This document shows, piece after piece, positions 61,598 to 64,000 of a stretch of DNA of 64,000 bases (position 1 is the stretch's first letter; each line of letters starts with the position of its first letter). The notes under the pieces are model-generated. The model did not search any database. It had not been told where the DNA came from and saw nothing but the letters and a program-made list of their open reading frames with translations. A program made the position numbers and the translations under genes. The stretch lies in assembly GCA_042854365.1 (NCBI GenBank), contig AP031437.1:372001-436000 (forward strand), read 5' to 3'. Source of the DNA: Anaeromassilibacillus sp001305115. GTDB lineage: Bacteria; Bacillota; Clostridia; Oscillospirales; Acutalibacteraceae.

Positions 61598-61664
61598 GTA
61601 AATATCGACTTGTCAATTGTCCATGGGATAGTGATTTTGCCGTGGGATGAAGCTGCGATTATGC

Positions 61665-63218
61665 TTACGGCATTTGCTCTGCTGGAAGGACTTCAATCCC
61701 TGCGGAAGATCCACTGGCAACAATGACCGGATATGCAGTATCCAAAACCTTGCAGCCGTCTACTTCGGCGTAGTCCTCCAAGTGTCCAGCGAAATTCCCT
61801 GCATATTCTTCTTTTCCCTCGTCTGGGACAATTGCCCCTTGGTTGGAGCATCCGGAGATCGAAAGCGAGACATAAGAGCCAGTATTGATGGAACTACCTA
61901 AAACACCGCCGAGGTATCCCCAGCCTTTGATTGTGCCATAATTGTGGCAGTTGGTGATTTCGTTTGAGGAAACACCTGTTGCGCCCACGATCCCGCCAGC
62001 GCCGCCGGACGGGCCTATGACCTTTTGTACTGTGGCATAGTTCTTGCAATTTTCGACTGTGCCACCGTATACATATCCAGCGATTCCGCCGACATTGCTG
62101 TAACCGGTAATGGTTGCGTCGTTTACGGTCAGGTTCTTGACGGTCGCCCCACGAATATAGTTGAATACACCCGCGTAATTCCCAGTGGTTGAATCTGGGC
62201 GGTTGATTGTAAAATTCTTAATGGAATACCCTTGGCCGTCATACGTTCCGCCGAAATAATAATTGATGTCTGCACCAATCCCAGGAAATTCATGGCCGCC
62301 CAGGTCAATATCTGCGACTTGAATCAACTCTTTATTTGAAAAGTGTTCCCGGTCCTGCCAAGAGTCATGCTGGGTATTTACCTGCTGTGCAACCCATGCC
62401 AACTGCGAGCCGGTTGCAATCTTATAGACGTTTCCCTCCGGGATAACAGGCTCAACACTTTCTCCGTCCCAAACTTCTTCGGAAGGTTCCTCTGCAGAGA
62501 CGGTGTCGGGCTGTACAGCCGATACAACCATTTCTCCATGGAAGTGCTTTGCCTGATATTCATTGCCAACCGTTTCCCCCGGTAACCATGCAGCTACGAC
62601 GTAGTCCGTGCTGGCGCCGGCTGCCAGCGTTTCGGGAAGCAGATATGTAACAGCCTGTCCATCCTTCCATACAACAGCCTGCGTGCCGTCGGAACAGTTG
62701 ACCGGAACAAGTGCGCCCTCCGCATCCTGCTGATAGAGCAACAACTGAAGAACGTCTGCCAAACTGTTGTCGCAGGCAGCCTGCTTTCCTTCATTCTTTA
62801 CCCCGCCAGAACCGTTTTCCACAATCTGCGGCAGATTCGTCTCACTACAGGGACCCGAGCTTTCTACAGAGAGAGACACCCGCATGGGAAGACTACCTGC
62901 GTTTTCAATGTGGATTTTGTGAAAATATAGAGGCAGGTTATCTGCAAGATATCCATCCGCTACGTCTTCAAGGTTTCCTACCGGAGTTCCATTCTGGAAG
63001 CTTGCTTCAAGCTGCGCCAAGGTGAGAGGGCGCAGGTTGGTGTAATCGATGGCTCCTTCTTCATTTGGGTTTTCCGGGGTCAGAATCGCATCCAATACGC
63101 CTGCGGAGAAATTCGCTCCCGTCTTTTCTGTGTCGGTGAACCATGCAAACGATGCCCCAACCAGCAGACAGAACACCAGGAGAACCGAAACGCCGGACAA
63201 CACAATTCGTCTTTTCAT
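61665..63218 (-). CDS. TasA/SipW-type surface protein with GLUG repeats
   Basis: 517 residues. MKRRIVLSGVSVLLVFCLLV and GASFAWFTDTEKTGANFSAG form the SipW-dependent signal and TasA/camelysin-like start. A TasA-like beta domain runs to ~residue 235. After an acidic linker come GLUG repeats: 'FGGTYDGQGYSIKNFTINRP', GVFNYIRGATVKNLTVNDAT, NVGGIAGYVYGGTVENCKNY and GGIVGATGVSSNEITNCHNY. GLUG motifs occur in bacterial adhesins and IgA-peptidase-related proteins. No sipW peptidase gene is near. ATG 63218 has AGGAGG upstream. Likely a cell-surface or biofilm fibre protein. Confidence 0.87.
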   Translation of the reverse strand: MKRRIVLSGVSVLLVFCLLVGASFAWFTDTEKTGANFSAGVLDAILTPENPNEEGAIDYTNLRPLTLAQLEASFQNGTPVGNLEDVADGYLADNLPLYFHKIHIENAGSLPMRVSLSVESSGPCSETNLPQIVENGSGGVKNEGKQAACDNSLADVLQLLLYQQDAEGALVPVNCSDGTQAVVWKDGQAVTYLLPETLAAGASTDYVVAAWLPGETVGNEYQAKHFHGEMVVSAVQPDTVSAEEPSEEVWDGESVEPVIPEGNVYKIATGSQLAWVAQQVNTQHDSWQDREHFSNKELIQVADIDLGGHEFPGIGADINYYFGGTYDGQGYSIKNFTINRPDSTTGNYAGVFNYIRGATVKNLTVNDATITGYSNVGGIAGYVYGGTVENCKNYATVQKVIGPSGGAGGIVGATGVSSNEITNCHNYGTIKGWGYLGGVLGSSINTGSYVSLSISGCSNQGAIVPDEGKEEYAGNFAGHLEDYAEVDGCKVLDTAYPVIVASGSSAGIEVLPAEQMP

Positions 63219-63504
63219 TTACACATACCTCCTACTAATTGGTTTGTTATAGCGGCAGTCGTTCGGCTGAAGGCATCTATCCATATAGGGAAACATCCGA
63301 GGTCCGCCGTGTTCCTTTCATTCTAACGTATGTTGTTTATAAATACAATGTTTTTTTCAAAGAACAGATTTCTTTTTAGTGCAATATATATATATATATA
63401 TCGAGAATATTATTTGTCGAATAATCTAAAAATTAATAAAAATAGAATCCTTTCTATGAAAAATGGTTTATCCTTGTCAAGGGCCTTACCTATATTTTAT
63501 AGGC
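63219..63504. other. AT-rich promoter region
   Basis: Upstream of the GLUG gene on the minus strand. Includes a perfect AT dinucleotide tract (63386-63402). No gene. Confidence 0.4.
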
Positions 63505-63895
63505 CACCGGGGTTAATCAATATGGCAGTTGGCTGGATTTGCCGATTAGGGAAACAAGGCAGATCCCTTTGACCATTCGCTTTACTTGCGCATGTGCGGT
63601 ATAGGTAACCCCGGCACGCCATCTTGATTACTTCCTTTGCTTGTCTGCATTCAGCACAGGTAAATGCGGCAAACCATTTTGATAATTAGCTGGGCATTAG
63701 TCTATACGTGACATAGGCTAATCTGGCACATTATCTTGATAATTTGCCTATGGAGGCCAGTAAGGCAGATTATCAAGACCATTATGACATGCATTTGCAT
63801 ATATCCGATCGGCAAATCAGTCTAACCAATATGGTGGTTAACCATATGGCCCATTAGGCAAACAAGGGCAGATGATCTTGCATAGCTCAAATCGA
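63505..63895 (+). repeat. Degenerate repeat field, ~57-base period, both orientations
   Basis: A motif of the form GGCA(nn)(C/T)(C/A)AT(C/T)TTGAT(n)A(T/C)T recurs at 63613-63631, 63668-63686, 63724-63743 and in reverse at 63510-63526 and 63762-63778, with related CATTAGG(C)AAACAAGG blocks at 63544-63559 and 63851-63868. Copies differ by several bases. No frame runs through them. Confidence 0.5.
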
Positions 63896-63990
63896 AGTAG
63901 GGGACCCATCGGAAGAAAAAGCGAAAATCCGCCTTGCAAGCTAGCGGATACAATGTTAAACTATAAGAATACGAAAAGGATGGGATTTGC

Positions 63991-64000
63991 GTGGAAAGAC
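63991..64000 (+). CDS. Start of a gene running off the window
   Basis: AAAAGGATGGG (63974-63984) followed by GTG 63991 and GAA AGA. Only three codons are visible, so the product cannot be named; a TTGCAA/TAAACT promoter-like pair lies at 63933-63961. Confidence 0.3.

Noticed and set aside
63505..63895. CRISPR array
   Set aside because: Repeats are diverged, irregular and in both orientations; no cas genes in the window.
1..64000. tRNA or rRNA genes, prophage, intact IS element
   Set aside because: No cloverleaf with a GGTTCGA-type T arm, no rRNA signatures, no integrase or phage structural genes, and only one transposase fragment were seen on reading both strands.

Overview
The window looks like chromosomal DNA of an anaerobic, endospore-forming Clostridia bacterium, probably an Oscillospirales/Ruminococcaceae-type gut organism. 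Supporting this are an oxygen-sensitive class III ribonucleotide reductase locus, sporulation and germination genes (gpr, spoIIP, spoVAE), an HrcA/CIRCE heat-shock operon, a tryptophan T-box, frequent GTG/TTG starts behind strong AGGAGG sites, and many Ser/Pro-rich surface proteins. The taxon is inferred from gene content only.

Layout. 0-7 kb: the end of a CorA channel, a leader RNA with a terminator before a MATE efflux pump and a frameshifted cytidylate-kinase-like gene, two HAD phosphatases, a CPBP protease, tadA (apparently CTG-initiated) and a small XRE regulator. 7-12.3 kb: a wall-type surface protein, the gpr-spoIIP-small membrane protein cluster, rpsT, spoVAE and a lipoprotein. 12.4-16.9 kb: a decayed glycosyltransferase, lepA-hemW, and a GNAT/YoaP protein. 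17.1-22.3 kb: hrcA-grpE-dnaK-dnaJ on the minus strand behind a consensus promoter and a perfect CIRCE. 22.9-25 kb: a NifU-like scaffold plus GGGtGRT protein pair (function unknown) ending in a branched RNA structure. 25-28.7 kb: gene-poor, with tandem repeats, a sigV/rsiV-type pair behind its own ECF promoter, a transposase relic and a cluster of DnaA-box-like sequences. 28.9-34 kb: rlmB, a giant P-type-ATPase-like protein lacking the catalytic signature, and a pentapeptide-repeat protein. 34.2-37.5 kb: nrdD, nrdG and, between them, a separate 54-residue protein carrying the glycyl-radical segment. 37.6-41.2 kb: decaying accessory genes (a frameshifted secreted protein, a permease/ATPase chimera) and lipoproteins. 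41.3-46 kb: trpB2 with a Trp T-box, sseB-like, ogg-like and fba. 46.5-52 kb: an EF-G paralogue with an altered G4 motif, three secreted proteins and a pseudouridine synthase. 52.2-61.4 kb: an ABC ATPase with three missing catalytic motifs, a CdaR/PucR regulator, then ftsE-ftsX, two M23 murein-hydrolase-like proteins and an S41 peptidase homologue missing its whole catalytic triad. 61.6-64 kb: a TasA/SipW-type GLUG surface protein and a degenerate repeat field.

The strongest points for follow-up are the split class III reductase, the four proteins with conserved folds but substituted catalytic motifs (P-type ATPase-like, UgpC-like ATPase, S41-like, EF-G-like), the NifU/GGGtGRT pair with its 3' RNA structure, the MATE leader (candidate guanidine-IV riboswitch), and a two-hairpin repeat present in two inverted copies about 39 kb apart with compensating base changes. 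No tRNA, rRNA, CRISPR array, prophage or intact transposase was seen.
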